Below are positions 1 to 8,506 of a stretch of 55,986 nucleotides of DNA, piece after piece. The DNA lies in contig MBFK01000068.1 of NCBI GenBank assembly GCA_001704765.1, positions 1-55,986 on the forward strand, read 5' to 3'. Each line of letters starts with the position of its first letter. Within the stretch, counting starts at the first letter, position 1. The notes under the pieces are model-generated. The model had not been told where the DNA came from. It did not search any database and saw only the letters and a list, made by a program, of their open reading frames with translations. The stretch is from Sinorhizobium shofinae (GTDB taxonomy: Bacteria > Pseudomonadota > Alphaproteobacteria > Rhizobiales > Rhizobiaceae). The position numbers and the translations under genes are program-made.

Positions 1-244
1 TCCGCCCAGCCAGCATCTTGAATCACAAAACCGACCTGCCGGGAATCCCATCAGATTCAGTCAAGCAATGAAACGCTCTAGGGGATACTGCTGGAAGCAC
101 GAGCTGCGTTTGGGACGCTTGGGCGAATAATCGCCCAGCCGTTTTTCGGGCATTGCCGACCGGCAGACCTCCCTGCCAAGTCGCTCCGTCTCCGCCACAA
201 AAAAGGAAGTAATATGCGTCGGAGCGGTCTCTTCGGTGCAACGA

Positions 245-598
245 TTAAGTGACGGCGACGTAGATTTTCCGTACCGTCTCGATCGTTTTCCAGACCCCGA
301 CATAGCCAGGTTTCATCACGAAGCTGTCGCCTGCGCGATAAATGACCGGCTCGTTACCCTTCTCTGTCAGCTCGACCACTCCCTGCAGGATATGGCAGAA
401 TTCAAAGGTTTCGCCCTTGATGGAGTGCGTCTCGCCGGGAGTCGCCTCCCAGACGCCGGTATTCACCTTTCCCTCTTTGTCGCTGTCCTGCGCCCAGGTT
501 TTGAAGGCGGGTGCGCCCGCGATAAGGCGATCCGGCGCGGGGGTCGCGTGCTTCGGTTCAAACGAAGGATTCGGGTCGATCGATTTGAGTAGTGACAT
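245..598 (-). CDS. small cupin-domain protein (DUF861/EutQ-like)
   Basis: A 117-residue single-domain cupin. The two cupin motifs lie at about residues 63-77 (ETFEFCHILQGVVEL) and 89-103 (AGDSFVMKPGYVGVW), separated by a short loop, so this is one small beta-barrel with no added DNA-binding domain. The family binds small metabolites or a metal and often accompanies amine and amino-acid catabolic operons; the reaction is unknown. It lies 128 bases downstream of the aldehyde dehydrogenase on the same strand and is probably co-transcribed with it. GGAGA precedes the ATG at normal spacing. A close paralog of equal length lies at 5027-5380, behind a different transporter. The cupin fold is certain; the substrate role is not. 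Confidence 0.85.
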   Translation of the reverse strand: MSLLKSIDPNPSFEPKHATPAPDRLIAGAPAFKTWAQDSDKEGKVNTGVWEATPGETHSIKGETFEFCHILQGVVELTEKGNEPVIYRAGDSFVMKPGYVGVWKTIETVRKIYVAVT

Positions 599-726
599 TT
601 AGTTCTCCATTTTAACCGGTGTGAAAGCAATTCGCCGTCGTCGGTAGGGACGCAAGTCGGCTCCGACCTCGCAACGAAGATTGTCAATAACGGTTGAAGG
701 CCGGAGCGGTCGGAATCGTTGGGTGC

Positions 727-2244
727 CTACCAGCTTGCGGCGATGTATTTTGTTTCGAGATATTCGAGCATGCCGTGGTGGCTTCCCTCTCGGCCGAGGC
801 CGCTCTGCTTCATGCCGCCAAACGGTGCGGCAGCGTCGGAGACGACGCCTCGGTTGATTCCGACCATGCCGCTTTCCAGCCGTCCGGCGACCGCAAGCGC
901 GCGTTTGAGGTCGCTGCTGAACACATAGGACACCAGCCCGTATTCGGTATCGTTCGCCATCTGGACGACCTCGTCCTCGGTTTCAAACGCAATGACTGGC
1001 GCAACCGGCCCGAAGATTTCTTCGCGAAGGATCTCGGCGTCGGGAGAAACATCTGCCAGTACGGTAGGCGGATAGTAGCAGCCGTCGCCGTTCAACCGAC
1101 TGCCACCGGTAACCAGTCGGGCTCCCTTGGCCACGGCGTCGTCCACCAGGCGTTCCACCTTGGCGACCGCGGCCTCGGTGATCAGTGGCCCGAGCTGCGT
1201 GTCCGGAGCCAGTCCTGGTCCGACCTTGAGCGCGGCCATTTCTTCCGCAAACCGCCGCGTGAAGTCCGCCAGAATCCCCTTCTGCACATAGAAGCGGTTC
1301 GCAGCAGTGCATGCCTCGCCGCCATTGCGCATCTTGGCAACCATTGCTCCGGCGACAGCCGTCTCCAGGTCGGCATCGTCGAATACAACGAAGGGCGCAT
1401 TGCCGCCCAGTTCCATGGAACAACTGACGACCTGGTCCGCAGCCTCACGGAGCAGTGTCCGGCCGACGCCTGTCGAGCCGGTAAACGACAGCTTCCGTAC
1501 CCGCTTGTCATGCAGCATGGCGCTGACCACGGGGCCGGCCTTCCTCGTTGTCACGATGTTGACCGCTCCGGCCGGAACGCCTGCCTGCCGCATAATCTCG
1601 CCGATCGCCAGCGCCGTAAGCGGGGTCTCCGCTGCAGGCTTCAGGATGCACGTGCAGCCCGCGGCCAGTGCGGGTGCCATCTTTCGGGTCGCCATTGCTG
1701 CCGGGAAGTTCCACGGCGTCACCAACACGGCGATACCAATCGGCTCATGGTTGACGATGATCTGATTGGCGCCGGAAGGTGCAGGTCCGAATTCGCCCGG
1801 TGCCCGTACAGCTTCTTCCGCGTACCAGCGGAAAAATTCGGCGGCATAGGAGACCTCCGACCTGGCGTCCGCGAGTGCCTTGCCGTTTTCCACGGTGATC
1901 AGTTGTGCCAGCCATTCGGCGTGTTCGAGCACAAGGTGAAAACACTTCATCAAAACGTCCGAGCGACGCCGCGGCGAGGTCGCCTTCCAAGCCGCAGCGG
2001 CCTTTTCCGCTGCGTCGACCGCGGATATTCCATCGGCAATATCGCCATCGGAAACGGTGGCGATCACATCTCCGGTCGAGGGGTCGACCACTTCAAAGGT
2101 GCGGTCTTCTTTTGCAGAAACCCATTCGCCGCCGATGAACAGTTGCGTAGGAGCATCGCGGACTACGGCAGCCGAGGCGGGAGAGACAAGGGGAGTTGTT
2201 TTTTGCGCGGGAGTTGGTTTCACGTTCAGCACCTTCGCTACCAA
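727..2244 (-). CDS. NAD(P)-dependent succinate-semialdehyde-type aldehyde dehydrogenase
   Basis: A full-length aldehyde dehydrogenase-superfamily enzyme (about 505 residues from the furthest upstream start) that should oxidise a semialdehyde to its acid in the cytoplasm. Numbered from that start, the PWNF cofactor motif is at residues 177-180, the general-base Glu at about 278 (MELGGN) and the nucleophilic Cys at about 312 (NGGEACTAANR). The sequence most resembles the GabD/SSADH group. The start is uncertain: the codon at 2244 is TTG, overlaps the putative operator and has no ribosome site, while GTG codons 5 and 8 are alternatives and conserved family sequence begins only near residue 31. 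It is first in an operon with the cupin at 245-598. Its promoter region is nearly identical to that of the peptide transporter operon at 19.9 kb, so the enzyme may oxidise the aldehyde made by the oxidoreductases of that operon. Confidence 0.88.
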   Translation of the reverse strand: MVAKVLNVKPTPAQKTTPLVSPASAAVVRDAPTQLFIGGEWVSAKEDRTFEVVDPSTGDVIATVSDGDIADGISAVDAAEKAAAAWKATSPRRRSDVLMKCFHLVLEHAEWLAQLITVENGKALADARSEVSYAAEFFRWYAEEAVRAPGEFGPAPSGANQIIVNHEPIGIAVLVTPWNFPAAMATRKMAPALAAGCTCILKPAAETPLTALAIGEIMRQAGVPAGAVNIVTTRKAGPVVSAMLHDKRVRKLSFTGSTGVGRTLLREAADQVVSCSMELGGNAPFVVFDDADLETAVAGAMVAKMRNGGEACTAANRFYVQKGILADFTRRFAEEMAALKVGPGLAPDTQLGPLITEAAVAKVERLVDDAVAKGARLVTGGSRLNGDGCYYPPTVLADVSPDAEILREEIFGPVAPVIAFETEDEVVQMANDTEYGLVSYVFSSDLKRALAVAGRLESGMVGINRGVVSDAAAPFGGMKQSGLGREGSHHGMLEYLETKYIAASW

Positions 2245-2340
2245 TCAGGTTTGACACGCGATCAATATAAGATTGGTTTTGAGATTGGTGTCAACATAGA
2301 TCAAATTGGTTGCGGTAATAATTTGCGAGGCTCATGAACG
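2234..2340. promoter_or_regulatory. duplicated control region, copy A (upstream of aldehyde dehydrogenase)
   Basis: About 105 bases here match 19929-20040 with few differences. On the minus strand a TTGACA -35 (2289-2294) is followed after 17 bases by CTTATA (2266-2271), or after 18 by TTATAT, directed at the aldehyde dehydrogenase. The hexamer ATTGGT occurs at 2272-2277, 2284-2289 and 2305-2310, and its complement ACCAAT at 2240-2245. Two copies sit inside or against the -35/-10 spacer, the expected place for a repressor. The divergent gntR gene next to copy B is the natural candidate regulator. Operator function is inferred. Confidence 0.7.
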
Positions 2341-2375
2341 TGCTATCCCAAGAAACACCAGATTCTTCGACTTAG
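2334..2375 (+). pseudogene. start of a lost GntR regulator gene
   Basis: In copy B, GCGAGGGCTC is followed directly by the ATG of a GntR gene. In copy A the equivalent GCGAGGCTC is followed by ATGAACGT, resembling the ATGAGCGT of that gene, but the frame closes after 13 codons at 2373-2375. The simplest reading is that a gntR gene once lay here and all but its 5' end was lost. The 250 bases from 2376 to 2625 show no recognisable gene. Confidence 0.45.
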
Positions 2376-2625
2376 GGCGCGGAGTGCAGCACGTCATCCG
2401 CGGTCTGGCGGTTCTGCATTGACCCCAAGAGGGAAGGCGGAAATCGAGGTCGATGTGACGACGGTTGGACGCCGAGCCCTTGTTTGATGTTAACGATCTC
2501 GCGAGCTGAGTTGCACGATTGTCCGCAGTCGACGATGCTGCCTTGCTGCGGACTTTGTGGTCACCTTTTGAGCCGGCAGTCGGGGGGTGTCCTTACATGA
2601 GAGCCGTGCAAGGACACAAGCCGGC

Positions 2626-3620
2626 TCAGCACTCAAACATCTTGCCGTCGTTGAGTTCTTCAGCGCGCTGAAAGGCTAACGTGGCAATTGCAGTGTCCTG
2701 AACACCTGTACCGGTGAGATCGGCTATTGTGATGTCTGCATCGCGAGTACGCCCGACCTTGCCGCCGGCAATGATTTGCCCCAGTTCCGGAAAATCTGTG
2801 TCGCTCGCAAACATCCCAGCGTCTATGGCATGATGAAGCTCCCCCAGCCTCCGTGTCTGTTTCAGGCTGTCCGCCACATAGATGTCTGCGCGCGCAATCG
2901 CGGCCGGATCGATCTCGTTTTTATGTTCGGCGTCGGAGCCCATGGCTGTCACGTGCTGCCCGGGTTCAAGCCAGGAGGCATCAAGAATCGGCCGGTCTGC
3001 GGGTGTCGTTGTCACGATGATATGGGAACCCGAGACTGCTTCTTTTGGATCGGCGAATGCAGTAACCGGCACGCTGTGCTCGAGCTTCAACTGTTCGACG
3101 AGCGCCTCCGCCTTGGCGTGATCACGCGCCCAAATGCGGACTTCTTGGATTGGTCTCACCAGAGTGAGCGCTTGAAGTTGCAGTCTCGCCTGAACACCGG
3201 CGCCGAAGATAGTTGCGATCGAAGCATCGTGTCTCGACAGGTGTTTTGCCGCGACTGCACCGGCGGCTGCTGTCCTGACGTCGGTCAGGTAACCATTGTC
3301 CAGAAGAAGCGCCTGAATCAGTCCAGTTTTACTCGAGAGCAAAACCATCATCCCGTTTGTACTCGGAAGGCCGAGCTTCGGATTGTCAAAGAAACCGGGG
3401 CTAATTTTGATGGCGAACCGCTCAAGCCTGGAATATACGCGGTTTTCACATCGACTTCGCCTCTGCTCTTGGGCACATCCAGACGCAGAATGGGCGGCAT
3501 CTCCACCGCATCGTCGACGGCCAGTGCGCGAAAAGCGCCTTCCGTGCATTTAACCGCATCGACGTCGAGCGGGATGATCTGCCTGAGCTCAGGCTCGGTA
3601 AGTATTCTAATAATAGGCAT
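2626..3620 (-). pseudogene. ornithine cyclodeaminase/mu-crystallin family gene with single frameshift
   Basis: The N-terminal part (MPIIRILTEPELRQIIPLDV and on, from 3620) reads in one frame to AYIPGL, near 3421. The family's conserved continuation (FAIKISPGFFD, then LPSTNGMMVLLS) is in the next frame from about 3418 to the stop at 2626. One missing base near 3418-3425 explains the break; restoring it gives a protein of about 331 residues, normal for the family. The dinucleotide-binding loop IFGAGVQARLQ is intact. Such proteins are NAD(P)-dependent cyclodeaminases or imino-acid reductases. The gene follows the EutB-like dehydratase by 16 bases, as eutC follows eutB in ectoine-utilisation clusters. 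It is either a young pseudogene or a sequencing error. Confidence 0.85.
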
Positions 3621-3636
3621 CAGTCCACCTCAGTTG

Positions 3637-4602
3637 CTATATAAGTCCGTTGATGATTTTTCTATGCAACGTCATGTCGATATTCTGAACCGACAGTATG
3701 ACTGCTACCGGACCTTTAAGATGAGCCAGCTTGCCGGAAAGCAGCGCCGCGATACCAACTGCGCCAGCGCCCTCGACTATCTCACGCTCATGCTCGTAAG
3801 CGTGCCGGATACCGGCAACTATCTCGCGTTCATTGACGAGGACAATGTCGTCGAGAAGGGCTTTGCACATCGGGAAAGTCCAAGCGTTACCCAACCCGAT
3901 TCCGCCTCCGAGCGAGTCGGCCAAACTGCGATACTCCTTCACTTGCACCGGGTGGCCAACGTCGATGCTAGCCTTCATGGCTGCCCCTCGGTCCATAGTG
4001 ACGCCGATTACCTTGGCCTCGGGTCGCATGGCCTTTACGGCTGCCGCGACGCCTGCGGCCAACCCACCTCCAGAAAGAGGAACGAGAACAGTCGCGACCT
4101 CGGGCATCTCCTCGGCGATTTCAAGCCCGACCGTTCCCTGGCCGGCGATGACGTGGGGATGATCAAATGGCGGGATCATGCTGAGCCCATCCTCTGCAAC
4201 CAGCCCCTCGACTTCCTCTTGTGCGTCGTCCTGCGAAAAACCCACTATGCGTACTGTTGCGCCCAGCCGTCGGATTTCGGAGACCTTGTTTTCCGGCACC
4301 AGACGCGACATGCAGATGGTCGCGCAAGAACCGACTGCCCGAGCAGCATAGGAAAGTGCTCTTCCGTGATTGCCGGTTGAGGCTGCGATGACGCCGCGAT
4401 CGCGCTCAAATTGGCTGAGTTGAAGAACTGCATTTGTTGCACCCCGGAGCTTAAAGCTACCGGTCAATTGGTGATGCTCGAGTTTCAAGCTGACCTGCGC
4501 TCCGATGCGTTCGGATAGTGACGTCGATATCGTCAGAGGAGTACGCAGGACGTGACTGGCGATGCGCTCACGTGCCTGCTCGATCAAGTCTTGGCTAATC
4601 AT
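3637..4602 (-). CDS. PLP-dependent threonine dehydratase-family enzyme (EutB-like)
   Basis: A 321-residue fold-type II PLP enzyme. The Schiff-base lysine is K51 in TGSFKLRGATNA, the substrate/PLP-binding STGNHG loop follows at about residues 75-80, and the phosphate-binding glycine loop is PLSGGGLAAG at 175-184. There is no C-terminal ACT domain, so it is a catabolic-type enzyme without amino-acid feedback. The family eliminates water or ammonia from hydroxy-amino acids. Its pairing with the cyclodeaminase-family gene 16 bases downstream matches eutB-eutC of hydroxyectoine utilisation and also the dehydratase/imino-reductase pair of the beta-hydroxyaspartate cycle. The ectoine hydrolase genes eutD and eutE are not seen, so the substrate is open. 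A second such pair occurs at 36092-38061 in the opposite gene order. Confidence 0.85.
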   Translation of the reverse strand: MISQDLIEQARERIASHVLRTPLTISTSLSERIGAQVSLKLEHHQLTGSFKLRGATNAVLQLSQFERDRGVIAASTGNHGRALSYAARAVGSCATICMSRLVPENKVSEIRRLGATVRIVGFSQDDAQEEVEGLVAEDGLSMIPPFDHPHVIAGQGTVGLEIAEEMPEVATVLVPLSGGGLAAGVAAAVKAMRPEAKVIGVTMDRGAAMKASIDVGHPVQVKEYRSLADSLGGGIGLGNAWTFPMCKALLDDIVLVNEREIVAGIRHAYEHEREIVEGAGAVGIAALLSGKLAHLKGPVAVILSVQNIDMTLHRKIINGLI

Positions 4603-5026
4603 ATTGTTTCACCTGCTCCAACGACCGATGGCGCCATCGCAGTGCCGGCTCCTCTCGTCGGAGGTGTCGATGCAGAAACTCGGCGCGGCGCCCCAATTTC
4701 ATCGTACTGCTCCGAGTTGGCGGCGCCCTCCAACAGACCAAGGGAAGTAATCACACTCAGCAGCCTCCTGCTGTAGAAACAGCTTGAGGTCATTGCTCGC
4801 CGCCTTTTCATAGAAATGGTGGCCGCGGGGGCTCCACCGGATTTGCGGATGAGTTGCTGGCAAGACAAGCGGATATTGCCGCTTGCCATGCCCGCGTTGA
4901 GACTTGACGCCGCTTGACTAAGCCTCTGCTTGTCGAACAGACGCGCGCCACAGGCGAGTTCAATTCCAGCCGGAAGTCAGCATAGCCTCCCTCAACGATT
5001 GCCACATCGCCTGTCGGTCGGCGCCC
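4603..5026. other. 424-base gap without an intact gene
   Basis: Short frames exist on both strands but none has family motifs, good coding character or a ribosome site. It separates the cupin from the EutB-like gene and may hold a decayed gene or a secondary promoter; I cannot identify either. Confidence 0.4.
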
Positions 5027-5380
5027 TCAGTCGCGCGCGACCCAAAGTTTGCGTGTGGTCTCGATAACCCGCCATGTGCCAACGAAGCCGGGATGCATCA
5101 CAAAAGCGTCGCCAGCGCTGATCCTGCGGGGCTCGCCTCCATCCTCAGTGAGTTCGGAAACGCCGGAAAGAATGACGCAGAATTCAAAGGTCTCGCCCTT
5201 GATCGAACGGTAGGCGCCTGGAGTTGCCTCCCATACGCCCGCACGCATCTTTCCGTCTGCGGTCGCGGCGATGTCCCAGGTAAGAAACTGCGGCATTCCG
5301 TCGACCAGCCGCTCGGGAGGCGGCGCGCCTTTACGTGGCGTCGGGAGATTGTTCTGGTCGATGAAGGTTAGTTTTGACAT
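5027..5380 (-). CDS. small cupin-domain protein, paralog of 245-598
   Basis: A 117-residue cupin aligned end to end with the protein at 245-598. It shares the WEATPG, SIKGETFEFC and AGDAFVMHPGFVGTW segments. A ribosome site, AAAGGTGAT, stands before the ATG. It lies 23 bases after the second permease gene of the polar amino-acid ABC transporter and is probably the last gene of that operon before the 424-base gap. Two copies behind two different transport/catabolic operons suggest a generic accessory role, such as binding an unstable intermediate or sensing a metabolite. No catalytic function can be assigned. Confidence 0.85.
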   Translation of the reverse strand: MSKLTFIDQNNLPTPRKGAPPPERLVDGMPQFLTWDIAATADGKMRAGVWEATPGAYRSIKGETFEFCVILSGVSELTEDGGEPRRISAGDAFVMHPGFVGTWRVIETTRKLWVARD

Positions 5381-5403
5381 AGATCACCTTTCTAGTGTGA
5401 GTA

Positions 5404-6105
5404 TTACTTGTCGAAAGACAGTTTTCTTTCGATCAACTTTAGCGAAATTAAGCTGATCACGTTCATCATTAGGTAAAACGCCGATGTGATGATGAAGATA
5501 TCCATGATGGCGAAGGTTTCGCTCATCAACCGTTTGGCATAGCCGGTGATCTCAAGGACCGTGATGGTTGATGCGAGGCTTGATTCCTTGACGATAATGG
5601 CCACTTCGCTGCTATAGGCAGGCAAGGCTTGCCTAACCGCCAGCGGAAACTTGACGTGGCGAAAAGTGGCCCACACCGACATGCCGCAGGCTTGCGAAGC
5701 CTCAACCAGACCCCGCGGAAGGGAAAGGAGCGCGGTACGGAAGATTTCCGCTGTATAGGCACCGGTGTTGAGTACGACGGCCAGGATCGCCGCATGCAGG
5801 CTGTCGCCGACGATCCACCAGATCACTGGGTTACTGCGAATGGCGCTGAGCTGGCCTAGTCCATAGTAGATCACGAAGATCTGCACCAGCATGGGCGTGC
5901 CGCGAAAGACCGCGCAGTAGATATCCGCGCTCCTGCTCAATATTCGGTTTCTGGAAGTGCGGATGACAGCCAGTGCAATGCCGAACGGCAGTCCCAGGGC
6001 TACGCCGAAGACGCTGATCAGCAAGGTCGTCTTGGCGCCTACCAGAAGGAACGGAACCGCATATGTGACAAGGTCTAGTTCCATCTTATCCCCGACTGAA
6101 GCCAC
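5404..6105 (-). CDS. polar amino-acid ABC transporter permease (HisM/GlnP type)
   Basis: A 233-residue inner-membrane permease with about five hydrophobic helices. The cytoplasmic EAA loop with which the ATPase interacts is near residues 130-160 (LPRGLVEASQACGMS). The family imports polar or basic amino acids with a periplasmic binding protein. The start overlaps the end of the other permease gene by 20 bases, indicating translational coupling, and the two should form a heterodimer. The substrate cannot be read from the permease. Confidence 0.9.
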   Translation of the reverse strand: MASVGDKMELDLVTYAVPFLLVGAKTTLLISVFGVALGLPFGIALAVIRTSRNRILSRSADIYCAVFRGTPMLVQIFVIYYGLGQLSAIRSNPVIWWIVGDSLHAAILAVVLNTGAYTAEIFRTALLSLPRGLVEASQACGMSVWATFRHVKFPLAVRQALPAYSSEVAIIVKESSLASTITVLEITGYAKRLMSETFAIMDIFIITSAFYLMMNVISLISLKLIERKLSFDK

Positions 6106-6799
6106 GGTTGAAGAGGCGCTCCGTATGACTGAAAAGCGTCTGGCTGATTGCCGTCAGCGCAAAAAACATCCCGGCAGCAGCGCAGTAGAACAACAGTGGA
6201 GAGCGAGTAATGCCAGCGGCAATTGCCGCGGAGCGCATCAGTTCCTGCATACCTACGACCGACACCAGGGAGGTGTCCTTGATGGTCATCTGCCAAACAT
6301 TGTTGAGGCCGCCGAGCGCTAGCCGCAGAGCGATAGGCAGAGTGACGCGGAAGAAGGTGACGTGGGTGGGCAGGGCAAGGGATTTTGCCGCTTCCAGCAA
6401 ACCCACCGGCACGGCGTCAAGCGCGCCGCGGAACACTTCGATCGAATAGGCACATGATATTGCCGCGATCGCAACAACGCCGATGACGAAGGGATAAGCG
6501 CTGTCAGCGCTATTTTGGTATCCGAAAGCGGTTGCCAGCCTCTGAACCCACTCGATCGAGCCGAAGAACAAGAGGTAGATGACGAGCAGTCCAGGAACGC
6601 CGCGCACAAGAATGCTGTAGCCGTCCACCGCTTGCGAGAATATGGGAAGGCGTCGCCACCGCAAAAGGGCCAGTGGCACCGCCACGATGACCCCGGCGAG
6701 CATCCCGAGCAGACCGACCGCCAGTGTCACCGTGGCGCCGCGGAGAAGGGCAAATCCCCACCCCCGCTCAACCAATAGAACCCATAGGTCAAAAGACAT
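6086..6799 (-). CDS. polar amino-acid ABC transporter permease (HisQ type)
   Basis: A 237-residue membrane protein of the His/Glu/Gln permease family, with an EAA loop around DAVPVGLLEAAKSLALP in the second half. It is the partner of the permease at 5404-6105, with overlapping ends. It starts 60 bases after the binding-protein gene. The binding protein, two permeases and ATPase form one complete importer in a single operon. Confidence 0.9.
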   Translation of the reverse strand: MSFDLWVLLVERGWGFALLRGATVTLAVGLLGMLAGVIVAVPLALLRWRRLPIFSQAVDGYSILVRGVPGLLVIYLLFFGSIEWVQRLATAFGYQNSADSAYPFVIGVVAIAAISCAYSIEVFRGALDAVPVGLLEAAKSLALPTHVTFFRVTLPIALRLALGGLNNVWQMTIKDTSLVSVVGMQELMRSAAIAAGITRSPLLFYCAAAGMFFALTAISQTLFSHTERLFNRGFSRG

Positions 6800-6859
6800 C
6801 GGACATATCTCCCGTGACGTCGTCGCGACTTCGGCCGCGACGACGTGTCGATCTCAGCC

Positions 6860-7675
6860 TCACTTCGTGCAGGGAATGGTGTAATCGTCCTTGAACCAAT
6901 GAAGGCTGGTATTCTTCACCTTGCCTTCTGTGATCATCTTGCAGAGCGCCGCATCCAGTTTTGCCTTGAGCTCGGCATTGCCCTTGCGCATGCCGACGCC
7001 CATGCCGTGACCGAGCGACGCTGGATCGTCCATTGCCATGATCTTGACGTTGACTCGGGTGAACCCTGCTCCATCCGGCGTGGCTAGGAAATCCGCCCAG
7101 GTCGGGGAGTCGCCGAAGGCGGCATCAAGGCGCCCTGCAGCGAGGTCAGCCGTCTGCTGTGTCGTTGCGTCGTAGGTTTTCAGATCTGCAGTGGGAACGT
7201 GCTTTTGGATGAATTTGGCGTATGTGGTGCCAGTCACCACGCCCAGGCTCTTGCCGTCGAGCGCCTTTACGATCTCATCCAGGCTCTTGAGACCGGCGAG
7301 AGGAGAATCCTTCGCCACCACGAAATAGAGCGGGGTGGTGGCATACGGAATGGAGTAGTCGATTTTCTTTTGGCGTTCCGCCGTGATGCCCAGACCGGAG
7401 ATGATGACGTCAAAGCGGTCGCTGTCCATTGAAGGCACGAGTGTGCTGAAAGTTTGGACGACGAATTCGCATTTCAACTTGAGCTCAGCGCAAATGCCGT
7501 TCGCTATATCGGCATCGAAGCCGGTAACGTTGCCATTAGCGTCGGCCATGCTGAAGAGTGGCGCGTCTCCTTCAGTGCCGATCCGCAGTACGCCTTCTTC
7601 GGCTTGCGATGGCGCGACGGAGAGCAGGAAGAGACCGGATGCGAGAACTGAGCGAAGTTTCGTGATTGTCGACAT
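6860..7675 (-). CDS. periplasmic amino-acid-binding protein of the ABC transporter
   Basis: A 271-residue family 3 solute-binding protein. A signal peptide covers about residues 1-25 (hydrophobic ASGLFLLSVAPSQA, cleavage near SQA-EE). The mature protein opens with LRIGTEGDAPLFSMADANG and GFDADIANGICAEL, the usual ligand-cleft segments of lysine/arginine/ornithine- and histidine-binding proteins, followed by FDVIISGLGITAERQKKIDYS. Cys residues near the C-terminus could form a disulfide. It should capture a polar or basic amino acid or related amine for the adjacent permeases. Fine specificity is not predictable by eye. Confidence 0.92.
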   Translation of the reverse strand: MSTITKLRSVLASGLFLLSVAPSQAEEGVLRIGTEGDAPLFSMADANGNVTGFDADIANGICAELKLKCEFVVQTFSTLVPSMDSDRFDVIISGLGITAERQKKIDYSIPYATTPLYFVVAKDSPLAGLKSLDEIVKALDGKSLGVVTGTTYAKFIQKHVPTADLKTYDATTQQTADLAAGRLDAAFGDSPTWADFLATPDGAGFTRVNVKIMAMDDPASLGHGMGVGMRKGNAELKAKLDAALCKMITEGKVKNTSLHWFKDDYTIPCTK

Positions 7676-7710
7676 TGGAGTTACCCCTCTTTTTCGTTTG
7701 GAAGCGGCCC

Positions 7711-8496
7711 TCAGGCGGCCAGTGGCATGACGCTGGAAAGGAATCGCGCCACAGCGTCTGAGGCTGGATTGCGAAGCAATTCTTCCGGCGTACCGTCCTG
7801 CTCAATTTCACCTTTGTGCAGGAAGATCATTCGGTTCGAGACGTCTCTCGCGAACCGCATCTCGTGGGTGACGAGAAGGATCGTGGCTCCCTCATCTGCA
7901 AGCCCTCTGATGACCCTCAGAACCTCCCCGACCAGCTCCGGATCAAGTGCGGAGGTGGGTTCGTCGAAAAGCATGATCTTCGGGCTCATCGCGAGCACGC
8001 GGGCGATCGCGACACGCTGTTGCTGACCGCCGGAGAGTTGATGGGGATATCGGTCGCGAAAATCGGCCATGCCGACCTTCGAAAGTGCCGAGAGCGCGAT
8101 CTCCTTCGCGTCGCGTTTGTTCTTTCCCAGGGCGTAGAGCAACGCCAAGGTCACATTGCCAAGCACAGTCTGGTGCGGCCACAGATTGAAATTCTGGAAT
8201 ACCATGCCGATGCGACGGCGGAATTTATGTATGTGGTGAGCACTGTGGATCTCGGTCTTGCCATGACGGTTCACGACCGCCGAAACGGCGTCACCCATAA
8301 CGTCGATTTCACCGAAAGTGGGCGTCTCAAGAAAATTGACACAGCGTAGCGCCGTGCTCTTGCCTGAACCCGACGACCCAACCAGCGAAATGACCTCGCC
8401 ATCTGTCATGCGAAAGCTGACGCCGTTCAAAACCTTGGTCGACCCGAAACTTTTGCAGAGTTCACGGACCTTCAGCACATTTCCTGTCATAACCAA
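7711..8496 (-). CDS. amino-acid ABC transporter ATPase (HisP/GlnQ type)
   Basis: A 261-residue ATPase with all motifs in order: Walker A GSSGSGKST, Q-loop MVFQNFNLWPH, signature LSGGQQQR, Walker [15 protein letters not shown] and the switch His in LLVTHEM. It powers the importer encoded immediately downstream. The start is either TTG at 8496, preceded by GAGGA at good spacing, or the ATG two codons later at 8490. The gene follows the aminotransferase by only 10 bases, so transport and transamination are co-expressed. Confidence 0.92.
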   Translation of the reverse strand: MVMTGNVLKVRELCKSFGSTKVLNGVSFRMTDGEVISLVGSSGSGKSTALRCVNFLETPTFGEIDVMGDAVSAVVNRHGKTEIHSAHHIHKFRRRIGMVFQNFNLWPHQTVLGNVTLALLYALGKNKRDAKEIALSALSKVGMADFRDRYPHQLSGGQQQRVAIARVLAMSPKIMLFDEPTSALDPELVGEVLRVIRGLADEGATILLVTHEMRFARDVSNRMIFLHKGEIEQDGTPEELLRNPASDAVARFLSSVMPLAA

Positions 8497-8506
8497 TGCC
8501 GTGTCC

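Noticed and set aside
1..244. Small frames at the left edge
   Set aside because: No motif, no ribosome site and overlap on several frames; nothing supportable.
694..2337. 547-codon open frame on the plus strand opposite the aldehyde dehydrogenase
   Set aside because: It is the antisense of a gene with all catalytic motifs and has no family features; long antisense frames are expected in GC-rich DNA.
2776..4380. 534-codon plus-strand frame across the cyclodeaminase and dehydratase
   Set aside because: It spans two real minus-strand genes, carries no domain motifs and has no ribosome site.
2626..5380. Complete ectoine/hydroxyectoine utilisation cluster (ehu-eut)
   Set aside because: EutB- and EutC-like genes and an amino-acid ABC transporter are present, but no ectoine hydrolase (EutD) or deacetylase (EutE) is seen, so the substrate cannot be claimed.
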